Positions 14,201 through 26,200 of a stretch of 64,000 nt of DNA are shown piece after piece. Made by a program: the position numbers and the translations under genes. Position 1 is the stretch's first letter. Every line of letters starts with the position of its first letter. Under the pieces are notes generated by a model that worked only from the letters and a program-made list of their open reading frames with translations, had not been told where the DNA came from and did not search any database. Source of the DNA: Amyelois transitella. Taxonomy: Eukaryota > Arthropoda > Insecta > Lepidoptera > Pyralidae. The DNA is taken from the NCBI RefSeq assembly GCF_032362555.1, contig NC_083522.1, positions 7,356,001 to 7,420,000 on the forward strand, in the 5' to 3' direction.

Positions 14201-17200
14201 GTTGCATTTGAAAAATTAAAGGAAAAATTAAGTTCACCCCCTGTTTTAGATTTTCCGGATTTTTCCGAAGGTAATGAGTTTATTTTACAGACTGATGCTT
14301 CCGGTATTGCTGTCGGAGCAGTGTTGTGTAATAAAAATATGAAACCTATAGCTTATGCCAGTAGACCCTTAAACAAAGCGGAATTAAATTACCCTACGAT
14401 TCAGAAAGAATTACTTGCTATAGTCTGGGCAATAAAGTATTTTAGACCATATTTATACAATAGAAATTTTACAATTTTAACAGATCACAGACCATTAGTT
14501 TACTTATTTTCAATGAAAGACCCATCCAGTAGACTTTTAAAATTCAGACTTCTTTTAGAAGAATACGATTTCAAGATTAACTATATAAAAGGTAAAGATA
14601 ATAGTGTTGCAGATGCTTTGTCTAGAGTTTATATTACGTCAGATACATTGAAAAGCATGAACGAAGACATTATAATGGTTTTGACTAGGAGACAACGTAA
14701 AAATTTGGAAGAAAGTAGTGAAAGTTCTATTTTAAGTAATCCCACTGATGAAAGGTCTGATCAGCCTCGAGTTGTGGAATTGTTTAAAATACCGAACGAT
14801 TACATGGAATTGACTTTTATAGAAAAAAAGAATTTAGATAAATTGAGGAGCAAAAATAACGTAGATTTAGAAAAAGAATGTTTCATTATTGCAAAATAAA
14901 GAATACTATTTATATAAACATTGACTTTAGGGCACATTTTACGCGAGCCGAATTTGTGACTAAGTTAATGGAATTTTGTAAAATAATCAAAGTAAAAGAA
15001 CTATGCATAGTAAAAAATAATGAGATAAAAACATTCATAAATGATTTGTTACAAGAAATAAATAATAGAACGAATTGGACCGGTCCACGATTTTATATAA
15101 TAAAGAGTGTTAAGAGAATAGAGAATGACGAAGACAAACAGTATATTTTGCATGACTTCCATTTGTTACCAACCAGTGGACATGCTGGAATTCGTAGAAT
15201 GACTAATAACATTAAGAGGTTATTTTTTTGGCCTGGTTTAGATAAGGATATTAAGGATTTTGTAAATAAATGTAGCAAATGTCAAAAAATGAAGCATTGT
15301 AGATATACCAAGGCGCCAATGGAGATAACTACAACTGCTTCCAATGCTTTTGAGAAAATTTATTTAGACCTTTGTGGACCTTTAGAGAGAGACTCAGATG
15401 ATAATCGCTATATCTTGACAATCCAATGCGAATTAACAAAGTTTGTCGAAGCTTATCCTTTAAAAAATAAAGAGACGGTAAGTATTGCACATGCGTTTGT
15501 CAATAATTTTATACTTAGGTTTGGAATACCAGATACTATTGCAACAGATCGCGGAACGGAGTTTGTCTCATCTACAATGGAACAGGTTTGTAATTTATTA
15601 GGTATAGAAAAGTTAACATCTACAGCTTACCACCACGAATCGCTAGGAGCTATTGAAATTTCTCATAAGAGCCTAGGTGCGTTTTTACGCATACATTGTG
15701 ATGATCAAAAAGATACGTGGAGTCAATGGCTTCCATTTTGGTGTTATAGCTACAATAATACTGTTCACACAGAGACGAACTACACACCGTTTGAATTGGT
15801 ATTTGGTAAACCTAGTAAAATTCCCTGTAGAGTTAGAAATAATAATAATATAGAACCCTTGTATAATCCAGAAAATTATCCTTTACATTTAAAGCATCGT
15901 TTACAAGTATCTCTTCAAGATGCTCGTAAGAATTTAATTTATAGTAAAGAAAAGAGGAAATGTTTATATGATAAAACATTAAATGATGTATCATATAATA
16001 CTGGAGATTTAATATTAATTAAAAATGAAGTAGGTAAAAAGTTAGATTGTAAATTTTTCGGTCCTTTTACTGTCATAGAAGATTTAGGATGTAATGTGAA
16101 AATTGCAAAAGATGATAATAAAGTAGACGTAGTACACAAAAATAGGACAAAAAGGTTTATTATGTCATATCAATAATACATCGTTAAGTACTTACATTAT
16201 GTTAACATTTATTAAATATGTACAATAATCGTATACTTAAATATGTAAAAAAAAAAAAAAAAAAAAAAAAAAATTGTACTTACCTTGTAAAATGTAGTCG
16301 TCAACAGTATACCTAAATACATACCTATATCTATAATATAATCGTCTAATATTAAGATTATCTGTGTTGTTTAGCACATAGGTATACTTTGTATTAATTA
16401 ATATTCTTACAGTAGGTAATTTTCGTCGACGAAACCTACACGAATACCTATATAACATTGTATTTGTTTATAATCATAAAAATAAAACTAATATTTTTAT
16501 TTTTATTCTTTTTGCACCCCCGTGGTGTAGTGTAGCCCTAATTGTAATATGTTATACTATTATATACTATATACTTGATGATCAATAAATCAGTATCGAT
16601 TCAGCTTTTGTTTAATTTACACGCATTCCCTCCTATATTAGAATATTGCATTTGTATGTCTGCCACCTAAAACAACACATTTATTACAACCTCTGGACGT
16701 CGCGTTTTTTGCTCCTTTGAAGGTATACTGGAGAGATATTCTTACCAAATGGAAAATTACCGAGGGAAGACATCACAAAACCTTAATTAAGAGTGCATTT
16801 CCTAAATTGTTGAAAAAACTTAAAAATAAATTAATCGAAAATGATGCCGAATCCAGAAATTTAATAGCAGGTTTTAATAAATCCGGACTTTACCCTGTTG
16901 ATCTTAATCGTCCCAAATCTCGATTACCCCAATCTCATGTTCCAAGGTCCGAGGAAGAAATAGAGACAAGTAGTACTTCAGTTATAAAGGATATGTTGAT
17001 GGAATTGCGATGTCCCGATGAGCCGACGGGAATGAGACGGAAAAAGAGATTTGTGGTTGAACCGGGAAAGAGCGTATCTTCCGACGATTTAGTACAAAAT
17101 CAGTCAAAAACAAGTGCAAGATTAAAGGTGTCCGGAAAAAGAAAAGAATTAAAGAAGTCTACTTCAAACATCCTATCAGACCCATTTATTGATTCAGTTC

Positions 17201-20200
17201 CAGGTCCTTCTGGACTACATCAAATAAGGAGCAATAAAAATCATGATAGTGATAATTCCGATGATCAAATTGCGTCTGTTCTTATGCCTAAGTCAAAACT
17301 AACATCCTACAAGGGCATGGGAAAAGGGATCGGTAAAAAAACAAAACCTTGTAAAATATTGATTAATAAGAAGCAACAAAGTGAGAATGTAACAGAAACA
17401 GCTCTAAATGATACATTAGTTAACTCTGGTTCATTATTACAGTCATCTCTCCAAAATCCCGAAAGCCTCAAAAATTTATGTATCAGATGGGTCAATACTC
17501 ACTTAATTCAAAACAATGAACTATCCGGACAAAGATCATTTATTCAAAATTTGTACGAAACCAAAAACTATGAAGCTAACGTGCCATTTATAGGTGAATT
17601 ACCAGAATGCCTACTAAATAGCAGACCCACTACTAGATCTAAACCTATAATTACATCAGAAGTTATTTTTGAAGCAGGATCTTCCCAAAATATTCGTAAT
17701 CGTAAGAAAATAAACGCTATACTACAAAAAGAAAATGTTGAAATTACGCAGTTTGCTTTAAATATGAAATTAAATATAGAAAATAAAGAACAAGTAACTG
17801 AAAAAAGAAAAGTCGTAGAAGAAATTACACAAGAAAGTAAAGAATTAAAAGAAATAATAGATAATGTGAAACCTAAGAAAAAAATAAAAAGTGAGACAGC
17901 TACTAAAGTGAAAAAAAGGACGCAGAAACACATTTCTCGAAAACAAAAATGGAGGAGATCTAGTAGTGATTCCAGCTCATCTGAGATTATAATGTGTATG
18001 GCTGATTCTGATGATTCAGAATATGAAACAATGGATGATTTAATCACGGAATTTTACGAAGAAGAACAAGAAAATATAGAACCATCAATTCCCTTTGGCT
18101 TTTCTGAAATTGAATTTTTTACAGAGGATAATAATACATTAAAAATTGATTCCTGGATTTTAGCAAAATTTGCTACAAAAAAGAGCGTTAAACATTTCGT
18201 AGGAAAGATAATATTAATAAAAAACAACATTCCTGATGTCAAATTTGTGAGAAAAGTAAAGGAATCAAAATTTAATAGAGGATCGGTGTTTACTTATCCT
18301 ACAGTAGATGACATTTGTACCATGAGACATTTGGATGATATTGTTCTAGTATTACCAGAGCCCAACATCTCTCGGCGAGGACAAATCATATTTGATATTG
18401 ATTTGAGTAATTACAACGTACAATAGGTTTAACTGTTTTGACTTATGGTATTTTAAATTTTATTTTCGAAGTCTTTAGACTGACTATGATTAAGACTGAT
18501 TTAATGTTATGATTATAATTAAGGAAGTATCAATGCCAAATATTGTGCCTTATTTTTTGTTAAATGTTTACCTACCGCAATGACATTCACCTTCTTACAA
18601 ACTTTGATGAGAACTTTGATAGTTGATTAAGTATTTGTTTATGTTTGAATTAGACCGCTGATGTCTAGAAAATATTGTTGTTTTAATACATATTATAGTT
18701 ACCGAGAGACCTGATTAGATAAATAAGTACAGACATTTGATACATATTTTTGAAAGTTTTAATTATATTACCTGGGTTAACTTTATTATCAGAATTCCTA
18801 CCTACTGAATTTTTAATATGGTAAACTTCCAGTTCCAATGTTCTTATTTGTTTTTTTATGTACATTTTGGAATTTTGAGAATTGGTTTATTTTTGTAATG
18901 TTTATTTTAGTGATTGTTGTTGAGTTCTCAACATTGGTTCCATAGTATAATTAAGTTGTTTGAAATAATTGGGTGAGTTGCCCTTTTGCGACTGTGATTT
19001 TAGTTATTTTACACGTTGTTTAATAATATGCGTGCCTTATTACTAGTATAGTAAAAGTTAAATTGTTTTTAAATTGCTCAGACTGTTGATGATGATGAGT
19101 GAACTGATTAGATAAATAAGTACAGTTATTTGATACTTATGAAAGTTTAAGTGTTATTAACCGGGTCAATTTTATTATTAAAGTTCCTACCTACTTAATT
19201 AATATGGTAAACTTCCAGTGTTCTTATTTGATGTTTCTTTTTTGTATCACATTTTTCATTTAAATAAACATACTTAAAGTACATTCAACAATTTCATTTA
19301 AATAATGACTTCCCCTTAAATTGTTCCAAATATATCCTACATTCTCTCCTTTAGTCCAACTGATTAATCATCGTACTTCCAAATAACCCCAATATAGTGG
19401 CACTATAGTTTTATAGTGCAAGATTTTACAACAAAATTGAACAAGAGCACTATAGACATATAGCCAGGTACACACTATCAATGTTCTGATTATCGCCAAA
19501 CTGATTCAAATTAAAACTGGCCTACATTTTACTGAAATATTAAACATTTTGTGTCGATTTCCAGATAGCCCCAAAATTGCGAAAATTGGAACAGCGCTTA
19601 TAAAACAGGCTATCTTCGGAATTTTAATCAATATACGTTTGAAAATAATAGTTCCGGAAACGCCACTTCAAAATCTGTCCAAATTAATCATCAAAACAGG
19701 ATTATTTAAACATAAAGTCGTTAAAAAAATTGTTTTTTACCAAATCTTGTACCAAATAGCCCCATTTTACGGTATGAAATTAATTGCTACTAAGTTTTCG
19801 CCTATACAATTTTATTCATTGTCGTTTTGTTCCTGGTAATTAGTTTTCCCATTATTCTTTTACTATTTAGATAGTCCTATTAAAATTTTACATTTACTTA
19901 TACATGAAAAAGTACTGAAGAGCGACGGTGGTCGAACGGTCGAGGTGCCCGAATAAAAAAAACGTGGTGGTGGGTGGCAAAAGTTCTAATCCTACCGCGA
20001 CCATATACCAACGACTTTTGAGTTATGTAAATAAATTTGATTAGCTAACGATGTCTAACGTTGAGGAAACCTGCACATTCGGACAATGAGATGTGGTACT
20101 GTGATAATTTAAACTCTCATGTAAGGGTTAATTATGTTATTGTACATATAAAATTACTAAAAACAAACAGTCATAAACTTATTTATAAATTGTTTAAAAC

Positions 20201-23200
20201 TTGTTGAAACAATGTCTGCGAACCGGACGCCCGAAGTTAATTTATTGACGATTCAATGTGCATACAGAAGGGATGTCGTGTAGACGCGGTGCCAATTAAT
20301 GAATTATTGAATTATGTATAATATGTGCTTTTATTTTGTTAACTACAATTTTTTTGTAGGACAACTTATTTATATTTATCATACTCGATTATTGTGAACA
20401 ATTCTCATTACTACTATTTCTCTTAAAGAGTTTATGGATTTGTCTAAAATTTATAGGTACCTACACATGTAGACTCAAAAATTATTAATTTTATTCAGCT
20501 CATGTTCAAGACATATTTTTTCGTCTGTAGACACCTTCATGATTGAGAAGATTTGAACCTAGATTGATATGTAAGCAATATGTACATATTTCTTTTATGT
20601 TTCGCTATGTTTTTGTGAAATAAATACATAGAGTTGGTTAAATTACATCAGTCGTTATCTTATTAAAGATTTCGTTTCCCAGACGGAGTGACGAATAATG
20701 CCTACGCTCCGTTGATGAAATGGGAGCAATTGATGTGAATCATAGCTGTGCTGGACCCTCCAGTGCGCGCGAGACGGCGGCTCCCGACGCACTGAAAATA
20801 AATAAAAATCGGTCGAAATAAAATCATAATTTACTTACTCACTCTACTTTCCTACCGTGATTAATTTGTATATCGTTAACCCGCGAACAAAAACTGTCCT
20901 TATCAACAGTGACGTAATGCCGCGAATGGCGTAAGCGCAGCCGGGAATCCATAACATTGGTCCAGAAATAAATTTTTATTTGCCCGGCCTTGATTCACGT
21001 ATTCACGCGTTACTCAATGGTGTGTAGTTTTTCCGAAATGCAGAACTTTGCAGTGCATTAGAATCGTTTAAATTGTGTGGAACTCCGTGCCAAAAGTGTA
21101 CACTGTAGTGTAGGACGTGTGGCATGTGAGGTGATAAACGTATGAAATCTGCGAACATGAATGAAGGTGAAGAGGTATTGTGTTTGTTTTCTGTGTTGTC
21201 CTTTTTGGTTAAGAACAGGAAAGCTTTTAGTTATTATGTTTCAGCAATGTTTACAGGGATAATGGGGCGTTGTTGACATTTGTCGCCTATTTGGTTGCCA
21301 TTCAATCACGGGTTCGTTTGCACTCCATTTACGGGTTTTCTTCATATTCTTGATCCTTCCTGAGAATATTAAAGAAAATGCGGGTAGAGTTTAAAATACA
21401 TTTGAAAAGAAAATCGTCATGTTACGATACTACCACCAATTTTTTTTGTACCGAAGAATCAACTATATTTAAAATTTTCAGTAAAACATTTCTTTTTTGG
21501 ACGTCCTATTGATGTATAGAGAAATCATTTTTCGAATCTACTATAGCAATGTTGCAAGTAAGTACAAATATCATATTAAATCCTGACTTGAAACTCATAA
21601 ATTTAAGAGCTTACTCTTGTGGGTGGAGTCAAGTGGATGAAGCGGATCTCCATTTATCAGTATTTAATTTTATTAACCGACTTCTCGTTAAGTATTACTG
21701 GGCCATGTCCAGTCGAACCGCCGAATATTTGGTGCAAAACCAGCGTCTAGTGCTCAAACTTTCTGTGGCTCCTAACGTAAGCAGTTTTAAATTCTCTTCC
21801 AGTTTCAAGACAGAAGTCTAATAAGAAAAATACATTTAATCATAGAATTCAACTCTATAATTATCTATCCTAATATAAATAGGTACGCGTCTGTGAGTAT
21901 GTATGTTTTAGGCGGGTAATCACCGAAACCTTTGAACGGATTTAATAAATTATTTCATCATTAGAAGCTACATTATCCGAGATTGTAAGTATTTTGCAAT
22001 ATTATAATAATAGCAACTGCTTACGTTGAGCCACAGGCAAAGTTAGTCTTAGTACTAGACGTCTGGTAGCTCTCTTAAAGTCAATCAACATAGAACAAAT
22101 TATTTAGTTAATAGAATCCATTTGCCGCTAACTAGTCTGACCTGAAAAGCAATGCATCCATTATCGGAGCCAAGTGCGAAACTAATTTCCTCCGTCCGCG
22201 TCCATTATTTTATGATTTATTGCGATAGAGCAGATATCTATCTATCTATAAAGTTAGTTAATTAGTAGCTATCAAATAAAGTTGACCGCCTACATATCAG
22301 ATTTTTAACACCTCTCTCTTCTGCCATTATGGGAGTTTATATTACACATCTAGTAACGTAACGTAGTCTTTCAGTCGTGTCGAGACTGTTGGCTCTGTCT
22401 ACCTCGTTAAAGATAACGATGTGATTATATATGTATGTCCTATGTACCTATATAACATTCAAGTTATTTGGTTTCGAGCCTACATATGGCAAGGAGAGCC
22501 CAAGGACTTTTAGGCATCTGTCAGAATACAACCTATTATTTAGTATTTTTATTTCAAATATGTACATATTACGCTATAAATTCAAACATTATAACTAGAC
22601 ACTGTTCTTGTGTAATTTCAAGTTTTAAGGTGGCTAAAGGAACCATAGGCACATTCATTTAGAGTAGCTTTTACCATGATCCGATAAGGGTAAGGTTCTG
22701 CTGCAAACAGGAATCGCTACGTGTAGTTAAACGGCGCCTTTAGAGAAGTTAGGATATAACCGGGATTAACTTTAGGAGGTAGAGGGAGCATGTCAATTAA
22801 ATAGGCATTAAATGTTAACGTTACATTAAGCTTTGAGTCAGATTCTTAAGATAAGATAATACGAAGCGGCCGTCCTAATTACCATACATGATGTCTAAAG
22901 CCATTAGGGGTAGACAGAGCTAACAGTCTCGAAAAAATTCTTAGGCCACGTTAAGCCATCCCAGGCTTTATCATGGAATTGAGATTTAGATTGTAAATAT
23001 AATTCAGAATAAAAAATAATTAACATCAGTATTAAATAATGCGAAAGTGAGTTTGTTACGCTTTCACAGCTTGCAAATTTTTTTTTTTAAGATTAGTGAA
23101 TTCTGTTTAAGCACATATTTTACTTTATGCATATAGTTTACCTGTCAGGAAGAAAGAATATAAAAGAAACTTGTAATGAGCATGTCAATTTAATTAAAGT

Positions 23201-26200
23201 ATTAGTTTTGAGTTTCTACAGTTTAAAACCAATGGTTACTTTTTAAACGGTTAGAGTGTACATTCAGAGTGTTAAAAAAATTGCATGCGATATTAATTTA
23301 TGCCTAGGCACGCGCTATCTAGGTCGATTCTCTTAACATGGCGGTGACTGTGTAGCGTAGGCCTTGACATTGCATTAAAATTATATCATCGTGTGTCTAA
23401 TCTACTGCCATTTATCAGATTTTTCATCATATTCCTCTTGCTTAACTGCAAGGAAGAGTATCACGGACTGCACCCTTTGTCTATGACCCTAGATTGGTTA
23501 AGTCAAGTTTTTTAATTCATTTTATCACGTTTTTTTTATAGAATTTAATTTAATGCTGAATGAAACTTTAGCACCAGAGTGTGCAATCTCGATTAAATAA
23601 ACGACAAGTGAGATCTTTTTGTTTAAACAACTTATCTCACTGTTAATCAAAATTTCTCTCAAACATTAAATATCTTTTCCGTAGTCCACTTCTGCTTTCG
23701 TGGGATTTTTGCACTTAAAGCCCGGAGTTCATACCCCGACTAACTAGGTTATCCTAGTGTTCATATAACAAACTAGCTATTGCTATCGACTTCGCCTGCC
23801 TTAAATAATTTTTTTAACTTCTCAGTTATTCCAATGTCTAAGTTATGTTATTGCTAAGATTCATAAAAATTCATTCTATAGTTTTTGCATGACTCTTTCA
23901 CGTAAAAACAAAAGAATTGATTTTAACACACATACATCCTTTCAAACTTTCGGATTTGTAGTGTTAGCTAGACAGCGCATCTCTTAATTATCCACAACTC
24001 ATGAATATTACGGCCGACGGGATTGCGGCCGAGCCCCGTCTCGCGAACTACATGTACAGACAACAACATGAATATTCTTCCTTCTTTAAGTTATAGTTGA
24101 AATTAATTTTGGAAGGCTGACTGTACAATTTTTCTGTGCAGTTGTAAAGCTGTCACATTAAACTCATATGAAAATATTATGGTTATCACTTCTTTAGTCT
24201 TATATTATCCAGATTTCTATTATTATTAGCATTGTTAATATATTCTACCGAAAGTTATTTAAACCACTTCATATTATGGAAGCTATGAGTTTTACTCTCT
24301 TAAAATAAAAGTGCTAAATTTTTTAGCTGTAATTTGATGCCTATGAAAAACAACAAACACATTAAAATCTAAATATCTTACTATGCAGTCAACAGCTAAT
24401 TAGATTGCAATCCATGGATAAATTTATAAATAATAGTACTGAATTTTAATGACGTATAGGGCTTGAATGTGTTCTTGATAGCCCGGGCGAGAAAAGCCAT
24501 AAACTTAGGGCGCAAATACATTCTTTTGATGCAAGTTTATAACGCCATAACTTTCGAACCGTTGGTCTGATTTTGATGAAGTTTAAAATATATGAATCTG
24601 TCAATAGAATTTTTAAGTTTGTAGAGTATTAAAATCGGCCTAGTAGTTTTTGACATATTCACAACTTCGTAAAATATATAAGTGTTTGCGTGGTCTAAGT
24701 TCGCGGCGAACGACTAGTTATTTGTACAACCAAATGGCCCGTCTAACATCTGTCTAAAAGCCAGGAATATTACGTTTCGCTAGGGGTGGCCGGCACACCC
24801 TGAACTCATAAACAGCTAGACAGGAGTTATACAAACATTTGTATATGTACAGTAACTAATCAACAAAGTGCTTGTTCAAACTCCGGCCAGCACAATTTTA
24901 TTATTTACTAGTTTGCCTGTTACTGTATTTTGTTAGTGTTAGCCAAATAAATGATTAGCAAATTAGAAACTTTGGATACATGTTAGTTACACGAAAACAT
25001 TTTCGGTGTTTGAATATATACTGGCTTCGTGTCAATTAGGTGCAACGATTTCAATTGGGATGATAAGAAGGAAGGAAATCTTTGTTATGCTGCGTATAAC
25101 TTCTAATAAACGAATGTTAGAACTTACAGTGCGCTTTTTCACCGAATACACACTATTATCTTTATCAATTGTATTCTTAGAGCTTGGGGTATTTAGAGAT
25201 CTTAGACAGTTTAAAAACCAATCGTATATTAATTAGGCATTATTCATAGATGTAGGTAGGTACTATAAACAACCACGCCCACAATCCTGCTGAATTAGTG
25301 TCCGAAACAAACTAATTGGTGTCTGCATTGGGGATTAAAAATGGTTGAATATTAAACTCTGCACATTCACAATGAGCAGTGTTTTTAATTTTAAGATTGT
25401 GTGCTTTATTGCAATACATATAGATCCATTTTTGAAGTGACAAATAAAATTAAGGACGTTTTGTGTTAGATTTTTTTCTGAATTGTGAATCTAGTGTCAG
25501 TTGAGCGAAGGCATAAATTTTGTTTTGTTTTTGTTCGCAGTTACGACACGAACTAGAGAGGGTAGTTAGCGAACGTGATCGCTTGCTGGCGGAGAGCACC
25601 GAACTCGGCGCGGACAAAGCCACCCGGGAATCGGAACGCGCCGCCCTCAGGGCTGAACTGAGGGAAGCCAGGCAGAGGGAACAGAGGCTGCTGGTGGACA
25701 TCGGAGACCTTGAGGATGAGAACATCTCGCTGCAGAAACAAGTGTCTGCTCTACGATCTTCACAAGTTTGTATTTTAAAGTGAATACAATAAGCTGAGCT
25801 GAAAGTGAGTAGGTGATGAGAGAGATGAGAAACATCACGTCTGCTATAGAATACACTTGTTTTTTAATAGGCTGAATCATTTGATGAATGTACAAGTAAA
25901 ATTTGGTCACAATGTTGAAATGACGAATAATGTGACACCAGCATGACATTGAGAAAGCGTAGGATGTAGTCTGCCGTCTTTATCAATTTAAGTAATGAAG
26001 TAATAGTCATAAAAATTTTCAAACAATTCGCCTTACCGAGCTGTTACAGTTATGTCGATATTTTTTTTTTAATCCCAAATACTTGTTAATCTAAAATCAG
26101 ACGAATGCAGTGACAAAAACTTAAACAAAGAGTCAAACTTTTTATAACTAACTTTCTTTCATCAGGTGGAGTTCGAAGGCCTCAAGCATGAGGTCCGTCA

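Larger units (their letters stand above)
10177..16640 (+). mobile_element. Ty3/gypsy-type LTR retrotransposon, apparently intact
   Basis: Flanked by two identical LTRs of about 115 bp (10177-10291 and 16526-16640; an alternative start is 5 bp further in). A TGGCGACC primer-binding-type site starts at 10294. Gene order is: small membrane-protein frame, gag, protease-RT-RNase H, integrase. No env-like frame follows integrase. All frames are open. LTR identity implies recent insertion. The polypurine tract before the 3' LTR is weak (CACCCCCGTGG), and a 27-A run lies at 16247-16273. Target duplication is unclear: 5 bp outside each end read ACATT and ATATT if the 3' LTR includes GA to 16642. A stretch CATTTGTA also occurs on both sides. 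Confidence 0.9.
8696..19772 (+). mobile_element. pogo/Tigger-like DNA transposon, interrupted by an LTR retrotransposon
   Basis: Bounded by near-perfect 19-bp terminal inverted repeats (8696-8714 and 19754-19772, 18 of 19 matching) and TA on both sides (8694-8695, 19773-19774), as expected for the Tc1/mariner-pogo group. It encodes a transposase with a psq-type helix-turn-helix and a DDE_1 catalytic domain (9245-10171 and 16642-18426). Without the retrotransposon at 10177-16640 the element would be about 4.6 kb. Copies of the TIR core GGGGCTATTT recur inside both ends. It sits in BicD intron 2 in the same orientation as the gene. Calling it pogo/Tigger-like follows from the domain order and TA duplication; the exact clade is undecided. 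Confidence 0.9.
6751..25540. other. BicD intron 2 (18.8 kb)
   Basis: Contains, in order: unremarkable AT-rich DNA, a SINE C and a SINE B copy (7930-8376), the pogo-like element with nested retrotransposon (8696-19772), another SINE C (19920-20122), a GC-richer patch with a possible alternative first exon (20690-21175), SINE A fragments (22374-22437, 22888-22998), and a repeat shared with a muskelin intron (24536-24718). Several open frames here (for example 21549-21821 and 25006-25236) show no family resemblance and no splice logic, so they are not called. Confidence 0.7.

Noticed and set aside
16177..16525. Possible env gene after integrase
   Set aside because: No open frame of useful length; the region is AT-rich with a poly-A run.
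21549..21821. 90-codon open frame in BicD intron 2
   Set aside because: No family resemblance, no splice context, and surroundings are AT-rich repeats.
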